A program made the translations under genes and the position numbers. From contig CM074763.1 in NCBI GenBank assembly GCA_037355855.1, forward strand, positions 1,426,001-1,490,000: a stretch of 64,000 nt of DNA. Reading direction: 5' to 3'. The notes beneath the pieces were generated by a model. The model made no database searches. It was not told the DNA's origin and saw only the letters and a program-made list of their open reading frames with translations. Below are positions 41,409-51,881 of the stretch, piece by piece (positions within the stretch are counted from its first letter, which is position 1; each line of letters opens with the position of its first letter). Source of the stretch: Pseudo-nitzschia pungens. Lineage: Eukaryota; Bacillariophyta; Bacillariophyceae; Bacillariales; Bacillariaceae.

Positions 41409-43688
41409 TGGATGGACCAATCAGAGAAAATTTATCAGTGACGATACTAAAAATCCGTGGATTGGATGGAAAGACTTGAACCCTTTGTGCAACGCAATCG
41501 CTATTTGCTGTCGTCGCCGTGGTTGCCTTTCCTTACCAGTCGCAATCGGATAGGTTTTCAACTGTATACTTCGTGCCAAGCGAATATGTATTTCTAATGT
41601 AGATATCAGTGAAGCACCCGTTCACAAAATCCAAGGAAGTGGATCGGGGCTTTTGATTAAATGCTTGGATCCGGTTGAAAGAGTGGAAGGCGGGATGAAT
41701 GGTGCGGATGACGCTGACAAGGATGATGCACTGCTGAAATGCAATTTGATGGGACTGACGCAATTTGTGGCGCAAATGCATCAAAAATCAGAGCGATGGC
41801 TTCGATGTATCGATGGAAAAACTTCTGTGGCCAACGTTGTTGCTTGATAGCTAGTTTTCCTATGAGGTTCGATAGATGTGGAAATGAATTGGATCAAGGA
41901 GTACTGTAGGTAGCACATGAAGATGAACACATCAACATCAATGAACTTAGCGGAGAAGCTTCGAAATAAATTTTGTTTCATTTAATTTTTACTGAATGTG
42001 TCGGTTATTGCTGTCACATGAACCGAAACGAAGGAATTGGAGAAACTCATCAGATCCTGGCTCGCAGCGCATTCTCGTTGAATTGATTATGAGACGCGCG
42101 AAATGGCGTCACAGTCACCTGCAGACTCGTATTGAAGAGTGAATCGATACACATGTAATTCCACACGCCAGCGATTGATTCCCACATAAATTTTCGCAGA
42201 GACCCGCGCGATAGTTGAATGTGGAAAGCGGACATACTGTGGTCGCACACACGAGTCAAATGCGTAACGGCTTCGTTTATTTTGTAATTAATTGAGTCGA
42301 TGAACGGACATTAGTACGAGACACGACCGAAATGCACTGAGGGAATTAGACGCAGAAAATTCTCAAAATTTTGCAGCATAATTGCCATCGGATTTTGAAA
42401 TTAGAACCCTATGTTTTTAATGGAAGTTGATGGATAGAATGTGGTACGCCTCGTAGCGCTGGTCGTGTTTCGCTCGAGACCTTTTCAAAAGGAGCACATT
42501 GAGCCAAAATACCGTACGAATTTGCGAAGCGAAGTGAACGAAGACGGTTTTTTGATGCCAACCGATCAGCAACAATTGCATATGGTGATTGCGATGACGA
42601 ATTAATTATGGAATCCCGTTTGTAAGTCCTATTTCTGCTACGACTGACTGTTATCCCAACCGGGTATATTGTAACTGTTGCTTTTAGAATCCCCAAATGC
42701 AGTCAGCATGATTCAGTTCGATCTCAGCCTCCGCGTAGAAATGTTCACTACATGTGTGATGGATACTACTAGTACGAGTTGCCACAGCAGGCAGAATGGA
42801 GCGGAACGACTAGTACTAGTAATAGCAACACATCATAGTATTCTTGCTTGTTTCATTTAGGTGTCACATATTAGTAACTATTGCTGCAAGCAATGCTTGA
42901 AAGTGTTGGCAATAAGAATGGTTTCAACTGTTCATTGAGAGACAGTCCAAATGCCTTCCGTCACAAATTGCAGGTCTCGTACGCTAATTACTTGGGAGGT
43001 TCTTCTTCAAGTTGAGACAAGAATAATTAGCCTTCGAGAAGTGTGCGTACTACTACTACTACTACTACTACTAGTAGTACTACTACTAGTAGACCCCCAC
43101 TGCTTGAACCTGAAAAAAGCTCATAGAAGCAATGGGGGTGGTCCTCGAGGGCATACTCACAATGAAAAAAGGAGACAACATCCATTGGATCCCACAGCAC
43201 AAGATGCATGAAAAGATGCAGCAAAATGTGTTCCAACACCAGTAGTAGTTGTGTCGATCCAATGGGGATATTATTGAGAAATGACGAGTTAAGAAACAAA
43301 AAGTAACCATAGTTTTATGAGGATATTTCAGTCCAGTATACAAGGTAGGTGACAGGGCAAAGGTTAGATTGCTGGAGATGCGATCTTCGAACAACCAACT
43401 ACAATTTGCTTTTGCTACTTCGGTTGTGGTTGTGTGATTATTATAGCAGTTGATTGCACGTGTTTGGCAGACGGTCTAGAAGAATGGCTGGAGCAACAGG
43501 AAGTTCATTTGATGCATTTCAATAAAAGTCGAATCTAATGCTATTCATTCAACCCTTATATTTTTCTTTGATTGCCAAAAGAAGAGTAGATTTTGTTTGG
43601 GGCGAATCGATAATCGTAGAATAACAACACCAAATGCCTCCAATAAAAACTAGTAGTCATCAGGTGAACGACTCCGGAGACATCTTCT
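41409..43688. other. 2.3-kb intergenic region with TAC/TAG tracts
   Basis: No supported gene. Short palindromic ACTAGTACTAGT-like clusters occur near 42768-42822 and a longer (CTA)n(GTA)n tract near 43048-43093. The small open frames here lack ATG starts or motifs. Confidence 0.5.
43048..43093. repeat. TAC/TAG trinucleotide tract
   Basis: About fifteen consecutive CTA/GTA triplets with CTAGTAG switch points; partly self-complementary. Confidence 0.85.
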
Positions 43689-44456
43689 CTACCGCCTTGC
43701 CCCGAGAGGGAAAGCGGTTTGAGTTTGATCATCGGAAACGACTTTTTGGCCTTTCACATTGGTTGCAACGAAGCTGAAGCTTTGACCGGGAGACCATCCA
43801 GCTTTGATGGCCATGTCCATAGTCTCAAAAAACTGCCATTGCGGTTCTGCTGGTTGCTCCTCCGACACCAGTGCAATGTCTTCTTTCTCGTCCGCACCAC
43901 CAAAACCTTTCTTTCCTTGTGTGTTCTTCTTCTGCGTCTTTTTCTTTTTGCCCTTTTGCTTGGGTGGAGGGATGCTAACCTGCTCTATGCGAAATTCCTC
44001 TCTCGCAGTAGTGAACGGTCGGATGCTGTTTTGCTGCATGGCTTCTAAAATGGTTTCTCTCGCGCATTCATCCATGGCATATGCCCGATAGGTTTGTAGC
44101 AAATGAGGCGGAATAGTGCCCGGACGAAAACCTTGAAATCGTTGCCGCTTCGCGTCGTTTGTGATTTGCTTGTAAATAGCCTCGCTGAAGCGACCTAGAT
44201 CGGCCTCGACCCCATCGATCTGAATCACCCATTCGGTCACCTTGTCTTCGACCTGAGTCACCGAACATCCACGGATCGTCCCCGATGGAACGACTTCTCC
44301 GTTCCACTCATCCGCGCCGATAGAGGAGTAGAGAGTGTTGTGTCGAAGCTGAGCTCCAGCTGTAGGAACACCGCCAATCGAAAAAGCCGCAGCCCTCTGT
44401 GTGGAACACATCCACAGACCAAGCACAGAGAGAATATTTGTTGCTGCTTTCGTCAT
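43689..44456 (-). CDS. Plastid trigger-factor-like (N-domain) protein
   Basis: A 255-residue single-exon protein. It starts with a signal peptide ending RAAAFSIGG (AAAF at 22-25), the diatom plastid import motif. The body resembles the ribosome-binding domain of trigger factor: FSEAIYKQITNDAKRQRFQGFRPGTIPPHLL. There F-R-x-G in GFRPG is the ribosome-contact loop, and ARETILEAMQQNSIRP follows. A Lys-rich insert (KGKKKKTQKK) is followed by FFETMDMAIKAGW, and there is no PPIase domain. Bacterial trigger factor is about 430 residues, so this is a short version. I infer a co-translational chaperone in the plastid. The resemblance is clear over about 100 residues only. Confidence 0.75.
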   Translation of the reverse strand: MTKAATNILSVLGLWMCSTQRAAAFSIGGVPTAGAQLRHNTLYSSIGADEWNGEVVPSGTIRGCSVTQVEDKVTEWVIQIDGVEADLGRFSEAIYKQITNDAKRQRFQGFRPGTIPPHLLQTYRAYAMDECARETILEAMQQNSIRPFTTAREEFRIEQVSIPPPKQKGKKKKTQKKNTQGKKGFGGADEKEDIALVSEEQPAEPQWQFFETMDMAIKAGWSPGQSFSFVATNVKGQKVVSDDQTQTAFPLGARR

Positions 44457-45115
44457 CTTTAGAGAGTGCCTTTGTCACAAATGTATGGTTCGATCTGATT
44501 GTTGTTTTTACAGCGATCACGGCGCAGTCGGTGTGTCTTGTTGCCCGATTATCTTCCCTTCTGTCAGCACGATTGTTGCTTCTGATCGTCGAATGACAAA
44601 GAAAACAACGCAACTCACAACATTGGTATAACTGTCGTTTTCATACCATAACCTTACCGCAATCTGAAAAACGTTAGATTGCAACATCATCTTTGTTTTG
44701 ATGACACGTTGAACCTTTCGGTTCAATTTCGAGCGCGCGCTATCCGAGAAAAACTTGAGAATTTCGCGCGTTAGATCTTACACGACAGAAACAAAGATTT
44801 TTTGTTCCGGCTTCTCCGCAGTTTGTTTAGAAACGTGGTGTCAACTGTCAACCCAGGACCTTCTCTTCCTGATTGATGATGGGATTCAGCTTCCCGGAAC
44901 GATCATGCTCACAGAATGAAACGGGAGGCAACTCGCACGATCGTCGATTGTATACGAATGATTGCGGATTGATGGAAGAGGCGTCAAACAGCGAAGCGAA
45001 CTCACTATCAAAAGCGTTGAGCGCACCTTGAAGGCTCTGATAATCGTCATTGGAACCGTGAACCCAAGAACAATCTTTTTTGGAATGTCCCATTCCATAG
45101 CCTGCGGTATTGACT
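44457..45115. other. Divergent promoter region, trigger-factor-like / allantoinase
   Basis: Contains an 81-codon minus-strand open frame (44848-45093) of protein-like composition without recognisable domain; I do not count it as a gene. The rest is non-coding. Confidence 0.45.
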
Positions 45116-46708
45116 ATGGCATTGTTGGCAACAAGAACCTTTCTTTCCAGAAGGTTACTTCGCCGTCTAAATCAGAAAAATAGGCTCTCTCCATGTGGAA
45201 TGGAAAGATGGTCGTCGTCAACGACACTACGGAATGGAGAAGGATCCAGCAAGAAGTCAACGACGTTTTGGTCGCCCCGTGTAGTCTTTGGCGGTGACAA
45301 AATGGCTTGCATCATTGATCAAGGGTCCGTGGACGTTGGTAGTGATGGCATGATTGAGCGTTGCTTTCGAGGCGAATCGAAGGAGGAAGCGGCAGCAAGA
45401 GCAATAAACTTCTTGGATCTATCGAGCATTTATACATCCTCGCCATCGGACTGTTGTCTTTCTCCGGGAATGATTGACGTCCATACACACATCAGCTCCT
45501 TGGGCCGTGACTGGGAAGGTTACACCACAGCAACCAAAGCCGCGGCTGCAGGAGGAATAACTACTATCATCGGTATGCCTCTCAATTCTCTTCCCCCAAC
45601 CTGTTCGGCGGAGGTTGTAGAGCAAGAATTGAAATTCGCAAACACTCAATCCGAACTTTACGTCGATGTCGGCTTGTGGGGTGGGGTCCTTCCCGAGACT
45701 GCTTCTCGAACCGATCAACTGTCGGAGCTGTTGTCGCATCCTCATGTTCTGGGACTCAAGGCCTTTTTGAGTCCCTTGCCTCCGGGCGCCGGCTATCAAG
45801 CTGTGTGTCGCGAGGAGCTCCTGAACGTAGCAAAACTCTGCGGATCGTTTGAAAAACCGATTTTGGTGCATTCGGAACTGATGACTGTAGCAGAGTTGGA
45901 GGATTCGGTCCAATCGGCATATCCAGATGACGGAAGCTGCGATTACTCACATGACGCCCACGTGAAGTCTAGACCGGTTCGTTGGGAGCAAGAAGCTGTC
46001 AAGCTTGTTGTAGAATGTACAAATTATTGTGATATGCACATCGTTCATCTTTCGGATGGAAAGGGCTGTCTACCAATAATTCAAAGGGCAAAGGAAGAAA
46101 TAAAGAACTCGAATGGATCGATGCGAAAACTCACGGTTGAAACATGCCCGCATTATCTATTTCTCGACACAAGCCAAATTCGGGATAATGATACTAGGGT
46201 TAAATGTTTTCCTCCCATTCGTGAACGCGAGCAGAGAAAGGAGCTCTGGCGAGGCCTCGATTCCAATTTGATTGATATGATTGCGTCGGACCATAGTCCT
46301 TGTGAACCCTCCATGCGTAAACATTCAATCCGAGCTGCATGGGGTGGTTTGACGGGTTTACAGTACCAGCTACAGGCGAGTTGGACCGCAGCCAAGCGTG
46401 AAAATTACGATATAGATGAGTCCACTCTTGCGAAATGGTGGAGTTTCAATCCAGCAAAGTTGGCTCGCCTTGTTGATCGGGGAAGCATTGAGCCTGGGAA
46501 GCGAGCTGATTTTGTTTTTTGGAGTACAAAATATTCTGGAATTCCTGATGACTACACAAGAGAGTATCATCGATGGAAAGGAGATTGCTTCTATTCGACT
46601 CAAGAACTTTTTGGCCGTGTGCTGGGGACTTGGAAAAACGGCACAAAGGTGTATGATGGTGTGAATGACATTCTGCTCACGACAAGCGGTAAATACGTTA
46701 AGAACTGA
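45116..46708 (+). CDS. ALN: Allantoinase, probably mitochondrial
   Basis: Hydrolyses allantoin to allantoate in purine breakdown. A 530-residue single-exon protein of the cyclic amidohydrolase family. The binuclear metal site is complete: PGMIDVHTHI (His-x-His, about 121-125), the carboxylated lysine in GLKAFLSP (about 215), VHSE, IVHLSD and ASDHSPC. GGITTIIGMPLNSLPP is typical of allantoinase rather than dihydroorotase. The N-terminus (ALLATRTFLSRRLLRRLNQK) is basic and amphipathic, as in mitochondrial presequences. I start at the ATG 45116 because the codon upstream is not ATG. Length is slightly above the plant enzyme (about 500). Confidence 0.93.
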   Translation: MALLATRTFLSRRLLRRLNQKNRLSPCGMERWSSSTTLRNGEGSSKKSTTFWSPRVVFGGDKMACIIDQGSVDVGSDGMIERCFRGESKEEAAARAINFLDLSSIYTSSPSDCCLSPGMIDVHTHISSLGRDWEGYTTATKAAAAGGITTIIGMPLNSLPPTCSAEVVEQELKFANTQSELYVDVGLWGGVLPETASRTDQLSELLSHPHVLGLKAFLSPLPPGAGYQAVCREELLNVAKLCGSFEKPILVHSELMTVAELEDSVQSAYPDDGSCDYSHDAHVKSRPVRWEQEAVKLVVECTNYCDMHIVHLSDGKGCLPIIQRAKEEIKNSNGSMRKLTVETCPHYLFLDTSQIRDNDTRVKCFPPIREREQRKELWRGLDSNLIDMIASDHSPCEPSMRKHSIRAAWGGLTGLQYQLQASWTAAKRENYDIDESTLAKWWSFNPAKLARLVDRGSIEPGKRADFVFWSTKYSGIPDDYTREYHRWKGDCFYSTQELFGRVLGTWKNGTKVYDGVNDILLTTSGKYVKN

Positions 46709-47056
46709 CTTATCCCGTTCCGCGATCTCTTTATGTGTACATTGATCACCGAAAAACAGTCCAATGCTTGAAAGTCCATGTAGGAAGGAGGCAAGTCCCT
46801 TTCGGACTTTCTGACACGTGACAATCTGCACATTTGTACAGGGTACACAGGTGGAACTGAATGTGATTTGCTGAATAATGGTCAAAAATGAATTATCGCT
46901 GTGATTCGAACCAAAAAAATTGCGACACTGAGAACAAGACGCTTCTACACCTATAGGCAGGCGAAAGCTTTGATCAGATGTCAACAGCAACGTGAAAGTT
47001 TTTTTAATGCAAAATATCTATAGTTCTCACTATAAATGATTCGGTTCGGCTATCGT
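46709..47056. other. Convergent intergenic region
   Basis: About 350 bp between allantoinase and the TPR gene, which converge. No gene seen. Confidence 0.45.
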
Positions 47057-49145
47057 CTACGGATTCTTCTTGATTACAGAACTCAGAGCCTTCAGGACCT
47101 TATTTTTTTTCTTTTTGATGCCACTTTTTTGCGCTTGTCGAGACTTCTGCCTTGGGGGACTGCGCTGGCTCTTTGAACCTGTATGGGATGAACCCGAAAC
47201 AGAAGGAGGACCAGATGGCAAAGAAAATGTTCTTCGTAACTGGTCGATGGCGCCTTCATACTGAACCCCTTTGCCTTGAACCATGTTGATTTTGTCGACA
47301 GTAACAAAACAACGTCTGTCATGGGGGCCATACTCCCTCTGTTGCGATGTCAAGATACGATTGTACATCTATCAGGGAGTGTAGAAGACGAAAACGGAGG
47401 AAAGGGAATGGTTAAAACCTGAACTGAACGGCAAAAATTATGTTCTCCAAGTTCACACAGTTTTCTTACCAATGCGGCTTTTTCTTGAGCTCCATTCAGA
47501 AGATTCGACAGAGCCAAGTGGTCCATGGTTGCAATCAGAGTTTCGTTTGTACCTTTCAGTAATATCTGCTGCTCCATGAGTGCATTTTCAAACGCAGTGA
47601 TTGCAACTGGTAGGTCTTTCGTCACAAGTTTGAGGAAACCAATGTTTGCTCTTGCTATGGAAATATTGAGCGAGATTGATTGTCCTGATATTGCGTTCCC
47701 TAGGTACAAACTATCACTTAGTGCTCCAAATTGAATATCCATTGAATCACGGTAGTAAGAGCTGGCTGCTGCAGGTTGACCACTCATGTATGCAAGACAT
47801 CCAAGATTGTTCAATATTTCTGCCATTTGTAAACGATCTTCAAGTGTTGTTTTGCTAACTGCACGTCTTCTTCTAGCACATAGAAGTGCTTCTTCAAGGC
47901 CGGCATGGGCTTCGGGAAATTGATTGAGAGCATAGCGGCACACCGCTAAACGTACCAGAGAAGACTGCGAAATTCAAATGTCAGGAAACAAAGCATGAAA
48001 TACTATTTCGAACCGTGAATCAATGTTTCAAACTTACGATGTAGTGCGGATGGTCCTCTCCCAAATGTCCTCTCCTGTTTTCAAGTGCACGAAGAAAGTA
48101 CGATAGCGCTTCGTCGTAATTACCATTCAAGAGATTCAAAACGCCCAGATTGTGCAAGGCAGTGCCAATGTACGGTTTGAAGTTTGTCGTACTAACGTCC
48201 GCTTCGGATGACAGGTTCCGTTCCTGGCGATTGAGAGATCTTTCGAAGTAAGAGTAGTATGCAAAGGTTATGCCCTCAATCAGATCTGTAGCTTCATCGA
48301 TTTCGTCGCGCTTCAAGTGCAAGAGGGCGGCTCTTTGGACAGATGCAACAGTCTGTGAACCACCCATTACAACGGATTGGCGGGCCTCAGCTGGCAATTG
48401 AGTTAATACTCCGTCGCATTCTTCTTGCTCGCCAAATTGCCGCTTGGACTCGAGTAGCCCAAGTAGCGGCAGCAGATGTTTCAGCTCTTCCGGTGTTATC
48501 ACTCAAGAGTGATAGAAATATATCACCAGTAGCGATGCCATCAAAAGAATCCATTGAATTCAGCACAATTGGAACCTCGCCTGCCTCTAAATCGGAAAAA
48601 TTGACGCTGATGGAAGAATTACTCTTGAAGCTGTTGCTTTTCATCACGGTCTTTGCAATATCATTCCTTTGCAGTTCAATATTGTTTGTGCCAGACTTCC
48701 TCGCATCCAGTGAATGATTCGTTGACATTGGGCTACTGAACGCAACTGGCACAGCGCTCGAAAGAGGATCATGCACGATGTCTGTAAACGATTGCTCTCG
48801 CAAAGCTGCTCGGGTGTCGCTCGCAAACTTCATCATCTCGTGCTGAAGATCTTGGTATACCAAGACGGGCTGAAAGCCATAAAATCCGCTGTTGTCTCTC
48901 ACAGACTCGTCGGGGCCTGCCAGATCATCCCCCGGCTCTCCACTTTGATCGCTGTAGTCGAGTTTTCGAGGGAGGGGTATATCCTCTGGATCCTCGGGCT
49001 CTGCCATCATAAGGTTTCTTTGATCGTAGGCTGTGATAGCAGCTACTTCCTCATCCGTTGTGGACTGACTGTTTCGTAGCTCTGGAGGTGACGAAATCGA
49101 TGGAAGGTCATTGATGGCCGCGTTTGCATCGTCGTAATCACCCAA
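47057..49145 (-). CDS. TPR-containing C-terminal part of a large acidic protein
   Basis: The last exons are 48502-48038, 47964-47470 and 47368-47057, joined by GT-AG introns of 73 and 101 bp in phase. Tetratricopeptide units of the kinesin-light-chain/NPHP3 kind are clear: TALHNLGVLNLLNGNYDEALSYFLRAL, ENRRGHLGEDHPHYI, AEILNNLGCLAYMSGQPAAASSYY, IARANIGFLKLVTKDLPVAITAFENAL. The protein ends in a Lys-rich tail. Upstream, 48506-49145 encodes a Ser/Asp-rich segment in another frame. The text is continuous in sense if one base is skipped near 48500-48508, just before TPEELKHLLPLLGLLE. A scaffold or complex-assembly role is likely for TPRs; the partner is unknown. Start and full extent are uncertain because of the frame breaks. 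Confidence 0.72.
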
Positions 49146-50628
49146 ACCGTGCTGCCCTCTGGCTTCGATGGCATTGTTGATTTCGCGCTTTATGCCCGCC
49201 TCTTCGTCGAAGTTCTTCTTGCAGCCACTGGTGACTCTTGTCCGAACCTTGCAAGTCTTTCTTCGGGGTCATTTTTCGGTATTCAGTCGTAGAACGCGTG
49301 TGGTTGGATTTGTCGTGTGAGAATGATAGGTCTGTTGTTTCTACCGTGATATTCGCATCTCTTGCCTTGCACGCATCGTCATTGGACTCGTTGGGAAAAG
49401 AACCGCCATCGACCAGTTTTTGATCCGAGGGACTATGCCTTTTTGGTGTCATTATTTCGTCCTCTTCGTCGGCAAGCGGGTCGTCTGGTTCGAGATCGCT
49501 GGGCAACGTCGGGGCATCAATCGTACCAACCAACAAATCGTCTTGTTCAGCATGAATGCTTGGATGTTTTTCAGAATCATTTTCTCCGTTGGGCGAGATC
49601 ATAGCAACAGATTCTTCCAAACAATCGGATTCGTTTTGGGGGGCGTCGGGTCCGATCGAAGACTGCGATAGTTTGGGAGACGACGGCGTAGAATGGGAAG
49701 GGGCACTAGAACCAACCGAGGCGACTACAGGGACCTTTGCTGACTGCAATGTTGATGGAATGTCATTGAAGGTGTTTCCCTCATCAACGGAAGGACTCTC
49801 TTCGCTGCTTTCTTCCTCGTCGTTTTCATTCATTTCCTCGAGAGGAATCTGGTTTTGCACCTTGTTTACTCGCAGTTGCATGTTCATGTCGGACAGCGAC
49901 GATTTCAAGGACATAATGTCTCGTTGCAAAGCAGCCAGCCGATTGGATTCGCTGAAACTGTTTGGGGCGCTATCTATGGAAGACGTTCCAGCCATCGATA
50001 AAGTCGACATCGTCGCGGCGTTGGTTTCTTTGGTAGAGCGCGGGGGGGAGTTCCTCTCGCGCCGTTGATTGTGCTTCATAACCATCAATGATGTTCGTTT
50101 CATCGCTTCTTGGACCCGCGAAAGAGAGGGCGGTTCATCGATATGGTAATCCGAATCGGTGTCGTCGTGAGTCTTTGCTTTTTCGTCGTGGGTCGCTGTG
50201 TGGTTCTCTACCTTCCGGGATGAAGAGATCGTGGTTTTCGAGAATTCGTCCGCGTGGGTCTCTTTTTCGTTCTCTGCCATACGGGGTGGCGAGATCGTGC
50301 CTTTCGAAAATCCACCTGCCTTGGTCTCATCTTCATTCTCTGGCACCTGGGGCGGCGAGATCGTATCTTTTGCGTATCCCCCCGCGTGGGTCTCTTTTTC
50401 ATTCTCTGCCATACGGGGCGGCGAGATGGAATGTTTGGAGTATCCCGCCGTTGCTGTCGCTATCCCCTGCGCCGACAAGCGTTTCTTCGCTTTTTCTACC
50501 AAGGACAACGATGGTAGATCGTCCATTTCTTCGCTGGTCGGATCGTCGGACAAAACCGATTTTGCCTCGGTCGTTGTCGATACCGGTACTGGTCGCAGCG
50601 TGATGACTTCCTTCTCTGCTGGCGCCAC
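49138..50628 (-). CDS. Middle Ser/Glu-rich repeat segment of the same large protein
   Basis: A 496-codon frame without catalytic domains. Near the N-terminus four tandem units follow the pattern Ser-Ile-Ser-Pro-Pro-Arg-Met-x-Glu-Asn-Glu-x-Glu-Thr-His/Lys-Ala with Gly-Gly-Tyr/Phe-x-Lys (TISPPRMAENEKETHAGG type). A coiled-coil stretch around RLAALQRDIMSLKSSLSDMNMQLR follows, then acidic Ser-rich sequence. The frame ends out of sense (HKARNQQCHRSQ). The sense continues in the next frame as FDEEAGIKREINNAIEARG, which needs a one-base skip near 49205-49222. There is no ATG at the left edge. I read it as part of one gene with the neighbouring segments; a separate gene starting at an internal ATG (MDDLPSLS) is the alternative. 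Confidence 0.6.
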   Translation of the reverse strand: MAPAEKEVITLRPVPVSTTTEAKSVLSDDPTSEEMDDLPSLSLVEKAKKRLSAQGIATATAGYSKHSISPPRMAENEKETHAGGYAKDTISPPQVPENEDETKAGGFSKGTISPPRMAENEKETHADEFSKTTISSSRKVENHTATHDEKAKTHDDTDSDYHIDEPPSLSRVQEAMKRTSLMVMKHNQRRERNSPPRSTKETNAATMSTLSMAGTSSIDSAPNSFSESNRLAALQRDIMSLKSSLSDMNMQLRVNKVQNQIPLEEMNENDEEESSEESPSVDEGNTFNDIPSTLQSAKVPVVASVGSSAPSHSTPSSPKLSQSSIGPDAPQNESDCLEESVAMISPNGENDSEKHPSIHAEQDDLLVGTIDAPTLPSDLEPDDPLADEEDEIMTPKRHSPSDQKLVDGGSFPNESNDDACKARDANITVETTDLSFSHDKSNHTRSTTEYRKMTPKKDLQGSDKSHQWLQEELRRRGGHKARNQQCHRSQRAARFG

Positions 50629-50697
50629 TCTTGGAACATCGGTACGGGGATGCTGCAGTGTCCGCCATGACTGTCCTCACCGGCATCGAGTCTTTCA

Positions 50698-51851
50698 TCA
50701 TTGCCAGATAAAACCCTTGTGTCTTCCACCACGGGTGGCAATGAAGTGTGCCCCTTTTTTTCGTCGTCGGGTGCCGATTTGTCGTCGTCTTGACCAATGG
50801 AGTAATTCCGGGGTATCATCAATGCTTGGTTCTATCACCGGTGAGGATGGACTTTCCATCTTTTTTTCGTCGTCCGGCGCCGAATTTTCGTCGTCGTGAT
50901 CCGTGTTCTGATCCAAAGATTCGTCATTTCCAGATTCTATCGAGAGTGGCGATGGATCGCTCACTTTTTTCTCGTCGTCCGGCACCGATTCGGTATCGTC
51001 GTTGCTGGATTCTATCACTGTTGTTGGATCCAACGTGGGTGGGGGCAAATCCGCACTCTTTTTCTCGTCGTCTGGAACCGAGGCGGAATCCTCGTCTTTT
51101 TCGCAGTTTCTTTTGCTCCGAGGTCTCATCGTTGCGGGATTCTTTCTTCGTCCCTTCCGTTGCATTCACGGCCAACCCCTCTACCTTTTTTTCGTCTTCC
51201 GGGACCGAAGTCTTCGTCGTACTGGTCTGCTTCCAATTCGTTCTCGACTTCTTTCTTGTCGCCCGTGTTTTCTGTCGGTTCCTTCGCGGTCTCGTCAAAG
51301 GGTGTGGTACTGTCGGTCGTTGGCGACAAAGGCAACTCTTCGTCTCGCCTTTCTTCCCCGATTTCTGGCTCGAGCGAATTGATTCTCGTTGTGATTTTTG
51401 GAGGCTCCTCTATTTGCTCCATGGAATCGATTCTCGCCATGATTTTGGGTGGTTCGTCCCCCGGGAATTCGTCGCCCTCGTTCCCATTGCTTTTTTGGTC
51501 GTTCTCCTGTTCGTCTATGGGCGCATCATCCGCACCGAGGGATTCTTTTCCGGGATCTTCGTTGCCGCCTTCGCCTTCGTCTTCGTCTTCTTTTTTCTCT
51601 TCCCCGCTCTTGTCAATCTGAATGTCGGTATCGTTGTCTTTTCCGCAACTAGCAGAAGGCAATTTTGCCGAGAAGGGAGATTCTTTCGGGAAACGACGGG
51701 GAGTGTCCGGAGGTGTCGAGAGGGGAGAATCAACAGAAGGCACGAAAGAAGGATTGGCGGAATCCATGTTCAAATGAATGAGATCTGGGGGGTGTATGCT
51801 GTCCTGGGGATAGACTGTATGGCCACCATCTCCGATGTTGGTGTTATCCAT
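50698..51851 (-). CDS. Acidic N-terminal repeat segment of the same large protein
   Basis: Starts with ATG 51851 (MDNTNIGDGG). After about 200 acidic residues the sequence enters five to six repeats built on S/V-P/A-P-D-D-E-K-K followed by a Pro/Ser-rich spacer and a Glu/Ser/Asn-Asp segment. Successive repeats sit in different frames: breaks near 51200-51215, 51095-51118 and 50785-50810 each need a one-base skip, and near 50615-50660 one base seems missing. The sense is acidic and repeat-consistent on each side. Such tandem DNA repeats are prone both to real slippage and to assembly error. No fold is predicted; it is probably disordered. Confidence 0.55.
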
Positions 51852-51881
51852 TATGGCAGTCCTTACTCCGCGGAGCTCTCG

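Noticed and set aside
44848..45093. 81-codon minus-strand frame upstream of allantoinase
   Set aside because: Protein-like composition but no domain, and it sits in a short divergent promoter region; kept only as a remark.
45116..46708. Dihydroorotase as the identity of the cyclic amidohydrolase
   Set aside because: Length, the GGITTIIGMPLNSLPP region and the full metal-site pattern fit allantoinase better.
46880..46990. tRNA-like T-loop sequence (GGTTCGAATC on the minus strand)
   Set aside because: No matching acceptor, D or anticodon stems could be formed around it.
48522..48595. A 74-base intron (GTTCCA...TTGAG) to explain the frame break near 48504
   Set aside because: Its removal puts a TGA directly in frame and its acceptor lacks a pyrimidine tract.
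50659..50688. A 28-base mini-intron (GTGAGG...TGCAG) to explain the frame break near 50640
   Set aside because: Far shorter than any other intron here, and removing it leads into the wrong frame.
50748..51850. Long plus-strand open frame rich in Phe/Leu/Ser over the acidic repeat gene
   Set aside because: It is the complement of a Glu/Asp/Lys-rich repeat (TTC/GTC/TTT codons) with no domain; a typical shadow. Only the part after 51882 might be separate.
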